From NCBI RefSeq assembly GCF_002741035.1, contig NZ_CP016808.1, positions 5,132,501-5,196,500 of the forward strand: DNA of 64,000 nt, read 5' to 3'. This document shows, piece by piece, positions 16,597-24,624 of this stretch. The position numbers and the translations under genes are program-made. The DNA comes from Paenibacillus sp. BIHB 4019 (GTDB lineage Bacteria; Bacillota; Bacilli; Paenibacillales; Paenibacillaceae). Within the stretch, counting starts at the first letter, position 1. Every line of letters starts with the position of its first letter. Under the pieces are notes generated by a model. That model was given only the letters and a program-made list of their open reading frames with translations. It had not been told where the DNA came from and ran no database searches.

Positions 16597-17832
16597 ATGA
16601 ATTTATCGGATATGCTCGGCTGCGCAGATATCGGGCAGCTCAGCCGCATTGCCTCCGTCTATCAATGCGAGTGCAATAGCAACTCCAAAAATGAATTGAT
16701 TCAGTCGATTCTTGGCGCAGTAAGCAGAAATGATGTTTTCGAGCAACAGATCAGCAGCATGGCGATTGAGGATTTGCGTTTTTTAAACTCGCTGCTGTTC
16801 GAGACGAGAGACGCTTTTAGTCTGGAGGAGCTTCTGGCTCGTGCGCAGCAGAGCAAGTTCAGCAGCCCGGAGACGGCGAGCGTTGCCCAGAAGGAAACGA
16901 AGGGGCAGCAGCAGGTTTCGGGAGAGAAAGCCTCTTCTATTCAGAAGCCGGCCAAAGCAACACAACCGAAGCGCCGTTCTAAGAAAACGCCTGTCATGAA
17001 GGAGAGCAGTCCCCGGGATACAATCGTCAAATTCAAGCATCAGGGCTGGCTGTTTAACGGCTTCACTGGGCCGAACCGTTATTTGTTTCAGGTGCCGGAG
17101 GATTTGAAGCAGCGGTTTCGTGAAACGTTGAAGCGCAAATTTGCAGCACAGCTTGTGTATACAGACGAGCCTCATGTGTATCGTGATGAGCAGGAGCTGC
17201 TGCAAGCAGATATTCGTCAATTGCTGCATTACATCCATCACAACGAAGTGACGATGGCGGCTGACGGCTCCTTATACAAGCGCTTCAGCTTGCAACTGCT
17301 TGATTTGTTTTCTATTAAGGAGGAGCTGCCGGGCAAGGGGGAATGGCGATTCGGCTACGGCAAATATTTTCACCATTATCCGAATCGCATGTCGCTGCTG
17401 TATGACTACTGTGTGCAAATGAACTATTTTCTAGAGGAGCCTCTGGGCCTCAGGCTTACGCCAGATGGGCAGGAGAGGCTGCTTAGCGCTCCGGCAAATG
17501 AATTGCAGCAGCTGTACAAATGCTGGCTTAAGCAGTATAAAGGGCCCATTCCGAACATTTTAGCGCTCGTACAATGGATTGGCGGACTGTCGGATCAGTG
17601 GGTAACGGCACAATCTCTCAGCCAAGTGCTCGTCCCGCTCATTAAACCTTTCTATTATGATGATGCGGAGCGGATTTTTCAGCACAGATTGCTTGGCATG
17701 CTCGTCCATCTTGGTTTAATACGCCTGGGAGAGCATGAGCAGCACGGGATGGTCATCAAAACGACGAAAGCGGGCAAGGCGGTAATGCTAGGCATTAGCC
17801 TGGAAGAGCAGAACCGGTTGTTCATGTATTGA
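16597..17832 (+). CDS. Conserved protein of unknown function, 411 aa
   Basis: I do not recognise a characterised family with confidence. The start is clear: AAGGAGG (16583-16589) sits 7 bases before ATG 16597. Residues 1-85 look alpha-helical (MNLSDMLGCADIGQLSRIA...). Residues 90-135 are a low-complexity Gln/Lys/Ser linker. From 140 to the end is a folded domain with many aromatics and a helix-rich C-terminus (GMLVHLGLIRLGEHEQHGMVIKTT) that looks like a winged-helix segment. A distant resemblance to helicase-associated domains is possible but weak. No membrane segment or signal peptide. It is probably transcribed alone. Confidence 0.75.
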   Translation: MNLSDMLGCADIGQLSRIASVYQCECNSNSKNELIQSILGAVSRNDVFEQQISSMAIEDLRFLNSLLFETRDAFSLEELLARAQQSKFSSPETASVAQKETKGQQQVSGEKASSIQKPAKATQPKRRSKKTPVMKESSPRDTIVKFKHQGWLFNGFTGPNRYLFQVPEDLKQRFRETLKRKFAAQLVYTDEPHVYRDEQELLQADIRQLLHYIHHNEVTMAADGSLYKRFSLQLLDLFSIKEELPGKGEWRFGYGKYFHHYPNRMSLLYDYCVQMNYFLEEPLGLRLTPDGQERLLSAPANELQQLYKCWLKQYKGPIPNILALVQWIGGLSDQWVTAQSLSQVLVPLIKPFYYDDAERIFQHRLLGMLVHLGLIRLGEHEQHGMVIKTTKAGKAVMLGISLEEQNRLFMY

Positions 17833-17857
17833 CAATGGATGCGGCAGTTGATAGAAT
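17829..17857 (+). promoter_or_regulatory. Sigma-A promoter upstream of the carbonic-anhydrase-like gene
   Basis: TTGACA (17829-17834), a 17-base spacer and TAGAAT (17852-17857). The -35 overlaps the stop codon of the preceding gene (TGA 17830-17832). Confidence 0.75.
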
Positions 17858-17938
17858 CACCCCACGTTAATGTAAAGGAATGGATGCATAGCAACTGAAT
17901 GCTGATTTTCCATTGCATATGAGAGGGGAATTTACGAG

Positions 17939-18445
17939 ATGCTGCTACCTTATTTGGGAGTAAGGCCAACCATTCATTCCAGTGTTTATATTGGGGAAGG
18001 AGCGAAGCTGATTGGTGATGTGACAATCGGCCACAGCAGCACAGTATGGTTTAACGCTGTGCTTCGCGGAGATTTGGCTCCAATAAACATTGGACATAGC
18101 TGCAACATACAAGATGGAGTTGTCGGTCATGTGAATACGAACCAGCCGCTCATTTTGGAAGATGAAGTTTCCATTGGGCACGCGGCGATTATCCATGGCT
18201 GTACGATAGGCAAAGGCACATTAATTGGAATGGGGGCAATCGTACTTAACGGCGCGCAGCTTGGTGAATATGCTTTAGTAGGAGCCGGTTCGATTGTTAC
18301 GGAGAATAAGAAGATACCACCCTATACGCTTTCTCTTGGTTCACCTGCTAAAGTCGTTAGAGAGCTTACAGAGGACGATTTGCTGCGAATGAAACGAACG
18401 ATGGAAAGCTACGTGAAGAAAGGCGAAGAATATAGGATCTCTTAA
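17939..18445 (+). CDS. Gamma-carbonic anhydrase-like left-handed beta-helix protein
   Basis: 168 residues made mainly of hexapeptide repeats (VYIGEG, AKLIGD, VTIGHS and so on). Histidines in GHVNTNQ and SIGHAAIIHGCTIG match the zinc ligands of the gamma-carbonic anhydrase/YtoA/PaaY group. A C-terminal helix closes the fold (LTEDDLLRMKRTMESYVKKG). Members either hydrate CO2 or are related zinc proteins of uncertain activity. GAGGGG precedes the ATG. A tiny IDEAL-domain gene follows 22 bases later, probably in the same transcript. Confidence 0.88.
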   Translation: MLLPYLGVRPTIHSSVYIGEGAKLIGDVTIGHSSTVWFNAVLRGDLAPINIGHSCNIQDGVVGHVNTNQPLILEDEVSIGHAAIIHGCTIGKGTLIGMGAIVLNGAQLGEYALVGAGSIVTENKKIPPYTLSLGSPAKVVRELTEDDLLRMKRTMESYVKKGEEYRIS

Positions 18446-18467
18446 CGCCGGTGTGGAGGTGTATCCT

Positions 18468-18647
18468 ATGGATAAAATGAAGGTAACGTATGAAGCGATG
18501 CTGTCGCTCGCAGCAGAAATGGCTTTGGATGAAGCGGTGCGAAAATTCCGTGCGGAGCGTATTTACCGCGAAATTGACCAGTCGCTTGCGTCTGGCGATG
18601 AGGATACGTTTTATCGCTTAGCTAAAGAATTGAACGAAATGAAGTGA
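18468..18647 (+). CDS. IDEAL domain protein, YpiB-like
   Basis: 59 residues, all helical. The C-terminal part (AVRKFRAERIYREIDQSLASGDEDTFYRLAKEL) is the IDEAL domain found in small Bacillales proteins. In B. subtilis the longer YpiB ends in this domain and sits at the same place, just before ypiF and qcrABC, so this is probably a shortened YpiB. Its function is unknown. GGAGGTG lies 6 bases before ATG 18468; an in-frame GTG at 18453 has no site. Confidence 0.8.
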   Translation: MDKMKVTYEAMLSLAAEMALDEAVRKFRAERIYREIDQSLASGDEDTFYRLAKELNEMK

Positions 18648-18678
18648 AGGCATAACGTGGAAAGCAAGGAGAAGGGCT

Positions 18679-18763
18679 AAATAAGCTTCCATCACAGGCT
18701 CTGGCGAGAAAACTCGCGAGCTGAGGTAGAAGCTTATTTTGCTGTGCATCCAGCAAAATAAGC
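18679..18763 (+). other. Mutually exclusive hairpins in the ypiF leader
   Basis: Segment AAATAAGCTTC (18679-18689) can pair with GAAGCTTATTT (18729-18739). The overlapping GCTTATTTTGCT (18732-18743) pairs perfectly with AGCAAAATAAGC (18752-18763). Only one of the two stems can form at a time, as in RNA switches. No T run follows, so this is not an ordinary terminator. Confidence 0.45.
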
Positions 18764-18904
18764 AGGCAGATGGAGAAAACCCATTGGCAAATGGGGAATA
18801 AACCGTTAACATAGACAAAGGTTTGATCTATAAAAAGGAAGCTAGCTAGCTTTCGCAAGCTGCGATAAGCCAGCTGAAGCTGCAAGCGGAAGGAGTTCTT
18901 AGCA

Positions 18905-19327
18905 ATGAAATTTAGCGATGTGCAAGAAGAGCAGTGGGAAGAGCTGCGCCCTTATTTGGACACTTGCATGCTGCCTGTGACAGGCATGAACGGCGAAGAG
19001 CAGCCTTATGAGGCGACCGCTGCCCTGGAGGGTCTGCGTGATGTAATGGATCTGATAGAAATACCTTTTAAAGGACGAGTCGTCACTTATCCGGCGCTTC
19101 ATTATGTAGGGGCCCATGCGGCTGTTGATATGATTAATGATGTATGCGCTTCACTTAGAGCATCGGGATTCCGATATATAATTGTAGCGACCGCATCCGG
19201 CAAGTTGGATTTGGCTCATATTCAGGCCGATTTGCTGCTGGAACCGGATCAAGCGGGCGAGCTGCCTTCTGGTGCCGACGTGAAGGAGCGCGTTTCGCTT
19301 ATGTGGAATCCAAAGGAGCCATCCTGA
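18905..19327 (+). CDS. ypiF: DUF2487 family protein, YpiF-like
   Basis: 140 residues with no membrane segment. The position directly upstream of qcrA and the overall sequence (MKFSDVQEEQWEELRPYLDTCMLPVTG, VVTYPALHYV) agree with Bacillales YpiF/DUF2487. The function is unknown; the constant neighbourhood suggests a link to the cytochrome bc complex. AAGGAG lies about 9 bases before the ATG. A separate strong promoter for qcrA lies between the two genes. Confidence 0.8.
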   Translation: MKFSDVQEEQWEELRPYLDTCMLPVTGMNGEEQPYEATAALEGLRDVMDLIEIPFKGRVVTYPALHYVGAHAAVDMINDVCASLRASGFRYIIVATASGKLDLAHIQADLLLEPDQAGELPSGADVKERVSLMWNPKEPS

Positions 19328-19453
19328 TTTTTCAATTTTGCATAATCGGGAAGTTTTTTGGGGAAAACAAATGCCATGCAAGGTTAAATGTGACAAATTA
19401 ATTACAAATTAAAAATCAACATTTTATTAGGCAGTCAATCATCAGCCATATTC

Positions 19454-19482
19454 TTGACGCTCCTAAGCACCTAGGCTATTAT
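19454..19482 (+). promoter_or_regulatory. Sigma-A promoter of qcrABC
   Basis: TTGACG (19454-19459), a 17-base spacer and TATTAT (19477-19482), upstream of the qcrA start at 19561. A small hairpin, GTGTTTTGCC (19504-19513) with GGCTAAAACAC (19517-19527), lies in the leader. Confidence 0.82.
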
Positions 19483-19560
19483 AAGTATGTCCTAGTTCGT
19501 CATGTGTTTTGCCATGGGCTAAAACACAAGAAATGGTTGGCAAAGGGGGTAGAACAGAAG

Positions 19561-20094
19561 ATGAGTAACCACGAACATCAAGAATCGGCACATAAGCCGC
19601 TTCAACGCAAAGAGATGTCAAGACGGCAGTTTTTGTCGTATACGCTCGGTGGAACAACCGCATTTATGATGGGCGGAGCCGTGCTTCCAATGGTGCGTTT
19701 TGCGGTAGACCCATTATTAGAGAAAAAAACCGAGGGCACCTTTGTTAAAGTAGTAGAAGAGAGCAAAATTACGACAGATCCGCAAGAGTTTAAGTTCCAA
19801 ATTCACCAAGTTGATGGATGGTACGTCAGCGATCCTGAGTTGTCTGCTTGGGTGTCCAAAGACGCAAACAACAAAATTTTTGCGCTTTCACCGATCTGCA
19901 AACATCTGGGCTGTACAATTGCTTGGAATGCGAAGGGTAAAGACGAGTATGACTGCCCGTGTCACGACGCACGTTATACGAAAGACGGCAAGAACCTTGC
20001 AGTTGCTCCAAATCCATTGGATGAATACGAAGTGAAGCTTGAGAATGGATTTGTTTACTTGGGTCCAGTTAAGCCAAATTCACGGGTAGGCTAA
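19561..20094 (+). CDS. qcrA: Menaquinol:cytochrome c reductase, Rieske iron-sulfur subunit
   Basis: 177 residues. The N-terminus has a twin-arginine-like MSRRQFLSYTLGG segment before one membrane helix. CKHLGC and CPCH hold the two Cys and two His of the [2Fe-2S] Rieske cluster. It moves electrons from menaquinol bound at QcrB towards the cytochrome c in QcrC. GGGGG lies 11 bases before ATG 19561. It is the first gene of qcrABC, with 16 bases before qcrB. Confidence 0.96.
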   Translation: MSNHEHQESAHKPLQRKEMSRRQFLSYTLGGTTAFMMGGAVLPMVRFAVDPLLEKKTEGTFVKVVEESKITTDPQEFKFQIHQVDGWYVSDPELSAWVSKDANNKIFALSPICKHLGCTIAWNAKGKDEYDCPCHDARYTKDGKNLAVAPNPLDEYEVKLENGFVYLGPVKPNSRVG

Positions 20095-20110
20095 GGAGGC
20101 GAATGATCAG

Positions 20111-20782
20111 ATGTTTAAAAGTGTATACAATTGGATTGATGAACGTCTTGACATTACGCCGTTGTGGAGGGATGTTGCGGATCACGAAGTACCGGAGCAC
20201 GTTAACCCTGCACATCATTTCTCGGCATTTGTCTACTGCTTTGGCGGCTTGACGTTTTTTATTACCGTTATTCAAATTTTGTCTGGTATGTTTCTGACGA
20301 TGTATTATGTTCCGGACATTTTGAATGCTTATGCAAGCGTTGACTATTTGAACCACAAGGTCGCATTCGGCGGCATCGTTCGCGGCATGCATCACTTTGG
20401 TGCGAGTCTCGTTATTGTTATGATGTTTTTACATACGCTGCGCGTGTTCTTCACCGGCTCTTATAAAGCGCCGCGCGAAATGAACTGGGTAGTGGGTATG
20501 CTTATTTTCTTCATTATGTTGGGCCTTGGTTTCACAGGCTACCTTCTTCCATGGGATAACAAAGCTTACTTCGCAACAAAGGTCGGCGTTCAAATCGCGG
20601 AATCCGTTCCGTACATCGGACCTTACATCGGGCAGTTCCTGTATGGCGGCGACATTGTAGGAGCTCAAACGTTAACTCGCTTCTTCGCGATTCACGTTTT
20701 CTTCCTGCCAGGTGCGCTTCTTGCTATGCTGGCAGCTCACTTCCTGATGATTCGGAAACAAGGTATTTCGGGACCACTTTAA
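20111..20782 (+). CDS. qcrB: Menaquinol:cytochrome c reductase, cytochrome b subunit
   Basis: 223 residues with four membrane helices, the short b6-type cytochrome b of Bacillales. Heme-ligand histidines lie in GGIVRGMHHFGAS and MFLHTLRVF on one helix and in FFAIHVFFLP and LAAHFLMIR on another. It oxidises menaquinol and feeds the Rieske centre. AAGGAGG precedes the ATG; qcrC follows after 16 bases. Confidence 0.96.
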   Translation: MFKSVYNWIDERLDITPLWRDVADHEVPEHVNPAHHFSAFVYCFGGLTFFITVIQILSGMFLTMYYVPDILNAYASVDYLNHKVAFGGIVRGMHHFGASLVIVMMFLHTLRVFFTGSYKAPREMNWVVGMLIFFIMLGLGFTGYLLPWDNKAYFATKVGVQIAESVPYIGPYIGQFLYGGDIVGAQTLTRFFAIHVFFLPGALLAMLAAHFLMIRKQGISGPL

Positions 20783-20798
20783 GCGAAGGGAGGACTTT

Positions 20799-21680
20799 AT
20801 GATGGCACATGGTCACAAATCAGACGAAAAGGTTGTATTCGTCGGAGATTCGCGGGTGAAGAAAAACAACCATCCGAATATTCCGCCGGACTACACGTCT
20901 TTTCCAGGGAAGTCAGAAGCGTTTATTCCTAACTTCCTGCTGAAAGAGTGGATGGTTGGCTGCGTCGTACTCGTCGGGTTTCTCGTATGGACGATTGCAG
21001 AGCCGGCACCGCTAGGCTATCCGGCAGATCCGACAAACGCATCGTTTATTCCGATGCCGGACTGGTATTTCTTGTTCCTGTATCAATTTTTGAAATATCC
21101 ATATGTATCACAGGATTACATTGTACTCGGTACAATGGGTATTCCTGGTGTCATGTTCGGCGGCTTGCTGCTTGCTCCTTTCCTCGATACAGGCAAAGAG
21201 CGCAGATTTTACCGTCGTCCGATTGCTTCCTCGCTAATGATTTTATCATTGATTGCCTGTGTGTATTTGACGGTTATATCTTGGGACCACTACCAGCACC
21301 AGCTGGAAATTACCAATACGATACCTGAGCATCACATTCGTGAAGAGAAAGCAAGAGAAGCAGCGGCTAAAGGCGAAGAGGCTCCTAGCACAACGAAGAA
21401 GCCTGAAACCGCATCCGTTGCGATTGTAGAAGCGGATGATCCAGCACATAAGCTGATGGAGCAATCCAAATGCTTGACCTGCCACGCAGCTGATATGAAA
21501 GGTAATCCGCCGCAAATTCCTGCACTACGGGGAATTGGCGATGTATTATCTAAAGAAGAAATTGTAGCGACCGTCACGAACGGCAACGGCAATATGCCTT
21601 CTTTCAAAGACAGCCTGAGCGCTGAGCAGATTGATCAAATTGCAACTTGGCTTTCCAAGCAGAAAGCTTCAACTGAATAA
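20799..21680 (+). CDS. qcrC: Menaquinol:cytochrome c reductase, subunit IV fused to cytochrome c
   Basis: 293 residues. The first part (about 45-170) has three membrane helices equivalent to subunit IV of b6f complexes, with the PDWYFLFLYQFLKYP quinone-site segment. A Lys/Glu-rich linker leads to a C-terminal cytochrome c domain with heme motif CLTCH and a distal Met in NGNMPSF. This fusion is the normal form in Bacillales. Starts at 20799 and 20802 are both possible behind GAAGGGAGG. A terminator follows. Confidence 0.96.
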   Translation: MMAHGHKSDEKVVFVGDSRVKKNNHPNIPPDYTSFPGKSEAFIPNFLLKEWMVGCVVLVGFLVWTIAEPAPLGYPADPTNASFIPMPDWYFLFLYQFLKYPYVSQDYIVLGTMGIPGVMFGGLLLAPFLDTGKERRFYRRPIASSLMILSLIACVYLTVISWDHYQHQLEITNTIPEHHIREEKAREAAAKGEEAPSTTKKPETASVAIVEADDPAHKLMEQSKCLTCHAADMKGNPPQIPALRGIGDVLSKEEIVATVTNGNGNMPSFKDSLSAEQIDQIATWLSKQKASTE

Positions 21681-21691
21681 CGAGTTACAGC

Positions 21692-21728
21692 AAGAACCTG
21701 ATTGCTTCATTGCAATCAGGTTCTTTTC
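21692..21728 (+). terminator. Rho-independent terminator after qcrC
   Basis: AAGAACCTGATTGC (21692-21705) pairs with GCAATCAGGTTCTT (21712-21725), followed by TT. Confidence 0.88.
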
Positions 21729-21789
21729 AAACTTATTAGGACAATGTATGGACGCTATAACAAGGCTAGGAATATAGGGGTTGAAAATA

Positions 21790-22425
21790 ATGGGATTGTC
21801 ATGGTTATGGAGCCGCATGCTGTGGATGAACCGTACGATATTGTGGCTGCTGTTTATCGTTAATTTTTTAGGGACCGTTTATGGTTACATCTGGTATTGG
21901 AATCAATTGGTTTATACCTATGAACGGTTTCCGTCTTGGCTGCTTGTATTTGTGCCGGACAGTCCGACGGCTAGTTTGTTTTTCACGCTTGCGCTGCTTT
22001 ATTTGCTGTTCCCGCCGCCTGAATCGGCATCTAGATTTGTTCAGGTCACTAGAATGGTTATAGAAGGCCTTGCGGTCGTAACGTCAGTGAAATACGGCTT
22101 GTGGGCAGTGTCGATGATAGTGGCAACGGGAGCGCAAGGCGGAGAGCTGAATTGGCAGCATGGCATGCTTGTATTTTCCCATCTCGGTATGGCTGTAGAG
22201 GTGCTTCTGTATGCTCGCTTTATGAAAGCAGGATTCAAGGCCGTCGTCATAGGCACCGCCTGGCTGCTGCTGAATGACACGATTGATTATACGTTCGGCG
22301 TGTTCCCTTGGCTGGCTGATGAGCTGATGGACGATTTGCCGCAAGTCCGTTTGTTTACATATGGTTTAACCATCTTTAGCTTTATGGCCGGCTGGCTGGT
22401 GCTCCGAGCAAGAAAACAACTTTAA
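21790..22425 (+). CDS. ypjA: DUF1405 membrane protein, YpjA-like
   Basis: 211 residues with about six hydrophobic segments, starting MGLSWLWSRMLWMNRTILWL. Position after qcrC and content match Bacillales YpjA (DUF1405). No enzymatic motif is visible and the function is unknown. ATG 21790 is preferred to TTG 21781 because AGGGG (21776-21780) would touch the TTG but has 9-base spacing to the ATG. Confidence 0.82.
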   Translation: MGLSWLWSRMLWMNRTILWLLFIVNFLGTVYGYIWYWNQLVYTYERFPSWLLVFVPDSPTASLFFTLALLYLLFPPPESASRFVQVTRMVIEGLAVVTSVKYGLWAVSMIVATGAQGGELNWQHGMLVFSHLGMAVEVLLYARFMKAGFKAVVIGTAWLLLNDTIDYTFGVFPWLADELMDDLPQVRLFTYGLTIFSFMAGWLVLRARKQL

Positions 22426-22439
22426 AAAAGCATAACGAT

Positions 22440-22477
22440 GGACATCCCCTCATAAGCTGGATTATGGGGGGATGTCC
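22440..22477 (+). promoter_or_regulatory. Hairpin sequestering the ypjB ribosome binding site
   Basis: GGACATCCCC (22440-22449) is the exact complement of GGGGATGTCC (22468-22477). The second arm contains most of the GGGGGG ribosome binding site and ends at the base just before ATG 22478. If it forms, the site is buried, so translation may depend on coupling to ypjA or on an RNA-binding event. Confidence 0.6.
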
Positions 22478-23353
22478 ATGAGAACGCGTATTGCAATACC
22501 CATTTTATTATGTATCGCGATGTTGCTAGGCTCCGTCTCTGCGACTTGGGCTTATGCTGGTGAACAGCCGCTTGGCGCAAGACAAGCGCAGGCTGCTGAT
22601 GCTGAAGAGCTCATGCGTCGTTTCGAGGAAGCGGCTCTTTCATTATATAAAGCTTCTTATGCAGACAACCGCCAAGCCGGCTATAAATATGTCCAGCAGC
22701 TGGAGCGCCTTGTGCCGCAGCTGGAGACAGGCATAGAAGGGCGCCCAGCTGGCTGGGCAAAGCTGCAGCAGAGCATCAGGGCTGTCTCCGATGAGCTTTT
22801 GAGCAAAAAACAGTCCTCCGCATGGATGGAGGCATCTGCCCGGATTCATCTAACAGCGGATGCGATGCTTAGGCCGGCAAGCGGTTTATGGATGCAATAT
22901 GAGCGGGTTATGCTGGAAGATGTAAGCCGCGTGCGAAAAGCGTGGAAGCGCCCATATGAGGAACGGGCGAATGCTGCAAGAGCGGCGATGGACAACTTAA
23001 GCGCGCATTTGGCGCTCGTTGAGGGTCCCGCCTTTATGCTGCGTCCGGAAGGACGGGCAGCCGAGCTGCAAGAGCGGATACGCTACACAAACGTGCTGTT
23101 ATCCGCCGGGCCTAAGGACCAAGCGCAAGCGGGCCGAGTCGACGAGGCGCTGACGCAGCTTGGAGCGGCGGTAAGCAGATTGTTTACGGACAAGCCGCAA
23201 GCGGTTGTGGAGGAGCCCGCGCTCGCGCCTCCCGCATCGGCTAATCCGGTAAGCTGGACGCTGCTGCTTGGCGCTATTATTATGGCTGTGCTTGCTTATA
23301 AAAGCTGGCGTAAATACAAGCAGCAGCCTTACGGCATAAAGCCGCTCCCATGA
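22478..23353 (+). CDS. ypjB: YpjB-like sporulation-associated membrane protein
   Basis: 291 residues. An N-terminal signal peptide (MRTRIAIPILLCIAMLLGSV, then ATWAYAG) leads to a long helical extracytoplasmic domain, and one C-terminal membrane helix (WTLLLGAIIMAVLAYKSW) follows. Order and topology match YpjB, described in B. subtilis as sporulation-related. ATG 22478 is chosen with GGGGGG (22466-22471) six bases upstream. The stop codon (23351-23353) lies in the loop of a terminator hairpin shared with the convergent YitT gene. Confidence 0.8.
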   Translation: MRTRIAIPILLCIAMLLGSVSATWAYAGEQPLGARQAQAADAEELMRRFEEAALSLYKASYADNRQAGYKYVQQLERLVPQLETGIEGRPAGWAKLQQSIRAVSDELLSKKQSSAWMEASARIHLTADAMLRPASGLWMQYERVMLEDVSRVRKAWKRPYEERANAARAAMDNLSAHLALVEGPAFMLRPEGRAAELQERIRYTNVLLSAGPKDQAQAGRVDEALTQLGAAVSRLFTDKPQAVVEEPALAPPASANPVSWTLLLGAIIMAVLAYKSWRKYKQQPYGIKPLP

Positions 23354-23370
23354 TGGGAGCGGCTTTTATT
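23338..23370. terminator. Bidirectional terminator shared by convergent genes
   Basis: AAAGCCGCTCCCA (23338-23350), loop TGA, TGGGAGCGGCTTT (23354-23366). T-rich sequence follows on the plus strand and A-rich sequence precedes. The loop is the ypjB stop codon, and the right arm ends at the first base of the YitT stop. Confidence 0.85.
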
Positions 23371-24235
23371 CCTCGTTAAATCCTTCGCCCAGCACATCGT
23401 GGACATCATTAATAATGACGAAGGCACGAGGATCTACGCTGCGTACGATGGCTTTGAGCCGGCGCAGCTCCTGCCGCTGAACGACGCAATAAACGATTTC
23501 CTTTTGCTGGCCGGAAAAAGCGCCTTTTGCCGGCATCAGCGTTACGCCGCGTTCCATCTCAATCGTAATGCGCTGCGCCATCGGCGTGCCTTTGTCTGTA
23601 ATAATGGAGAAGGATTTGGCGGCATAGGCACCGTCTTGAATGAAATCAATGAGCTTGGCGGAAACGAATACCGTTACGAGCGTATACAGCACTTTTTCGA
23701 TAGGAATAAAAAAGAGCGAACCTCCGATAATGACAATATCGAGTATAAGAATAATTTGACCCATGCTCAGCGTTTTGCGACGCGATACGATTCGGGCTAT
23801 AATATCCACGCCGCCAGTCGTTCCGCCGAAGCGGAAGACGATGCCAAGCCCTGCCCCGAGCGTAACCCCTGCATACAAAGCGGCAAGTATGTAGTCGGTT
23901 GAAGTGTGGAAGGTAATGACCCAGCCTCTGGCAATAAGCTGCTCCATTACAGCTAGGAAGAAGGAGAGCGATACGATGCCAGCGAGCGTGTAAAGCATCT
24001 CGGTACGGCCAAGCGTTTTCCAGCCAAGCAGAAACAGCGGAATGTTGAGGACAAGCGTCGTAATGGACAGCGGCCAACCGGCTGCATAATTGAGCAGAAC
24101 CGCTATGCCGGTTACACCGCCCTCCATCAGCATGTTTGGAATAAGGAAATAGTGCAGCCCGAAAGCATATATGGCTGTGCCTAGCAGAATAGGCAAAATA
24201 ATTTGCAATTGTTTAGTCACTTTTCGAAGCATCAT
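23366..24235 (-). CDS. ypjC: YitT/YpjC family membrane protein with DUF2179 domain
   Basis: 289 residues with five to six membrane helices followed by a soluble C-terminal DUF2179 domain (about 220-285, SIITDKGTPMAQRITIEMERGVTLM). This is the usual YitT layout. GRITTGGVDII-like glycine-rich loops (FRFGGTTGGVDIIARIVS) are conserved in the family, whose transport role is unknown. AAAGGGG lies 7 bases before the ATG. Synteny points to YpjC; unlike its neighbours it lies on the minus strand here. Confidence 0.87.
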   Translation of the reverse strand: MMLRKVTKQLQIILPILLGTAIYAFGLHYFLIPNMLMEGGVTGIAVLLNYAAGWPLSITTLVLNIPLFLLGWKTLGRTEMLYTLAGIVSLSFFLAVMEQLIARGWVITFHTSTDYILAALYAGVTLGAGLGIVFRFGGTTGGVDIIARIVSRRKTLSMGQIILILDIVIIGGSLFFIPIEKVLYTLVTVFVSAKLIDFIQDGAYAAKSFSIITDKGTPMAQRITIEMERGVTLMPAKGAFSGQQKEIVYCVVQRQELRRLKAIVRSVDPRAFVIINDVHDVLGEGFNEE

Positions 24236-24624
24236 TAGAATTCCCCTTTTTTAAAATATAAGCATCTAAGTTTTCCTTTTATATCGGGCTTATATTTCAG
24301 CGCGAAACGAAGCTTTGCCGGCCAAGGACGGCGATTGTCGTTTACGCTTGAATGATAAGCGTAAAGAAGCCATTATTTCACTTATTTGCTTCGGTGTCCA
24401 CTGCTTGCGAATAATCTTATACTTGGGATGGCCGGAAAACGCCGATGTTGATTGGAAGGCGGTTTCCATTCTGTAGTATAGCGCAATTTTCATCGTTCAA
24501 AAACATTGTTTTCATCGTCTCTTTGCGTTAACATATGAATTATTGACAACAATAAGTTTTAGGCTTGTTTTCCAACTGCTATAGATGGGGAAAACGCTAG
24601 TCTTGAAAGAAGGGAATTTCACGT
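24236..24624. other. Intergenic region with dispersed repeat copy B
   Basis: No supported gene. A 67-codon open frame on the minus strand (24290-24493) lacks a ribosome binding site and runs through the repeat. The perfect inverted repeat TTTACGCTT (24341-24349) / AAGCGTAAA (24357-24365) overlaps the repeat copy. TTGACA occurs at 24542-24547 but without a matching -10. Confidence 0.5.
24325..24350 (+). repeat. Dispersed short repeat, copy B
   Basis: AGGACGGCGATTGTCG-TTTACGCTTG matches copy A at 454-479 in 23 of 26 bases. In this copy the 3' end forms a perfect hairpin with 24357-24365; copy A lacks that partner. Confidence 0.6.

Noticed and set aside
24290..24493. A 67-codon minus-strand gene
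   Set aside because: No ribosome binding site, and the C-terminal third is the translated dispersed repeat.
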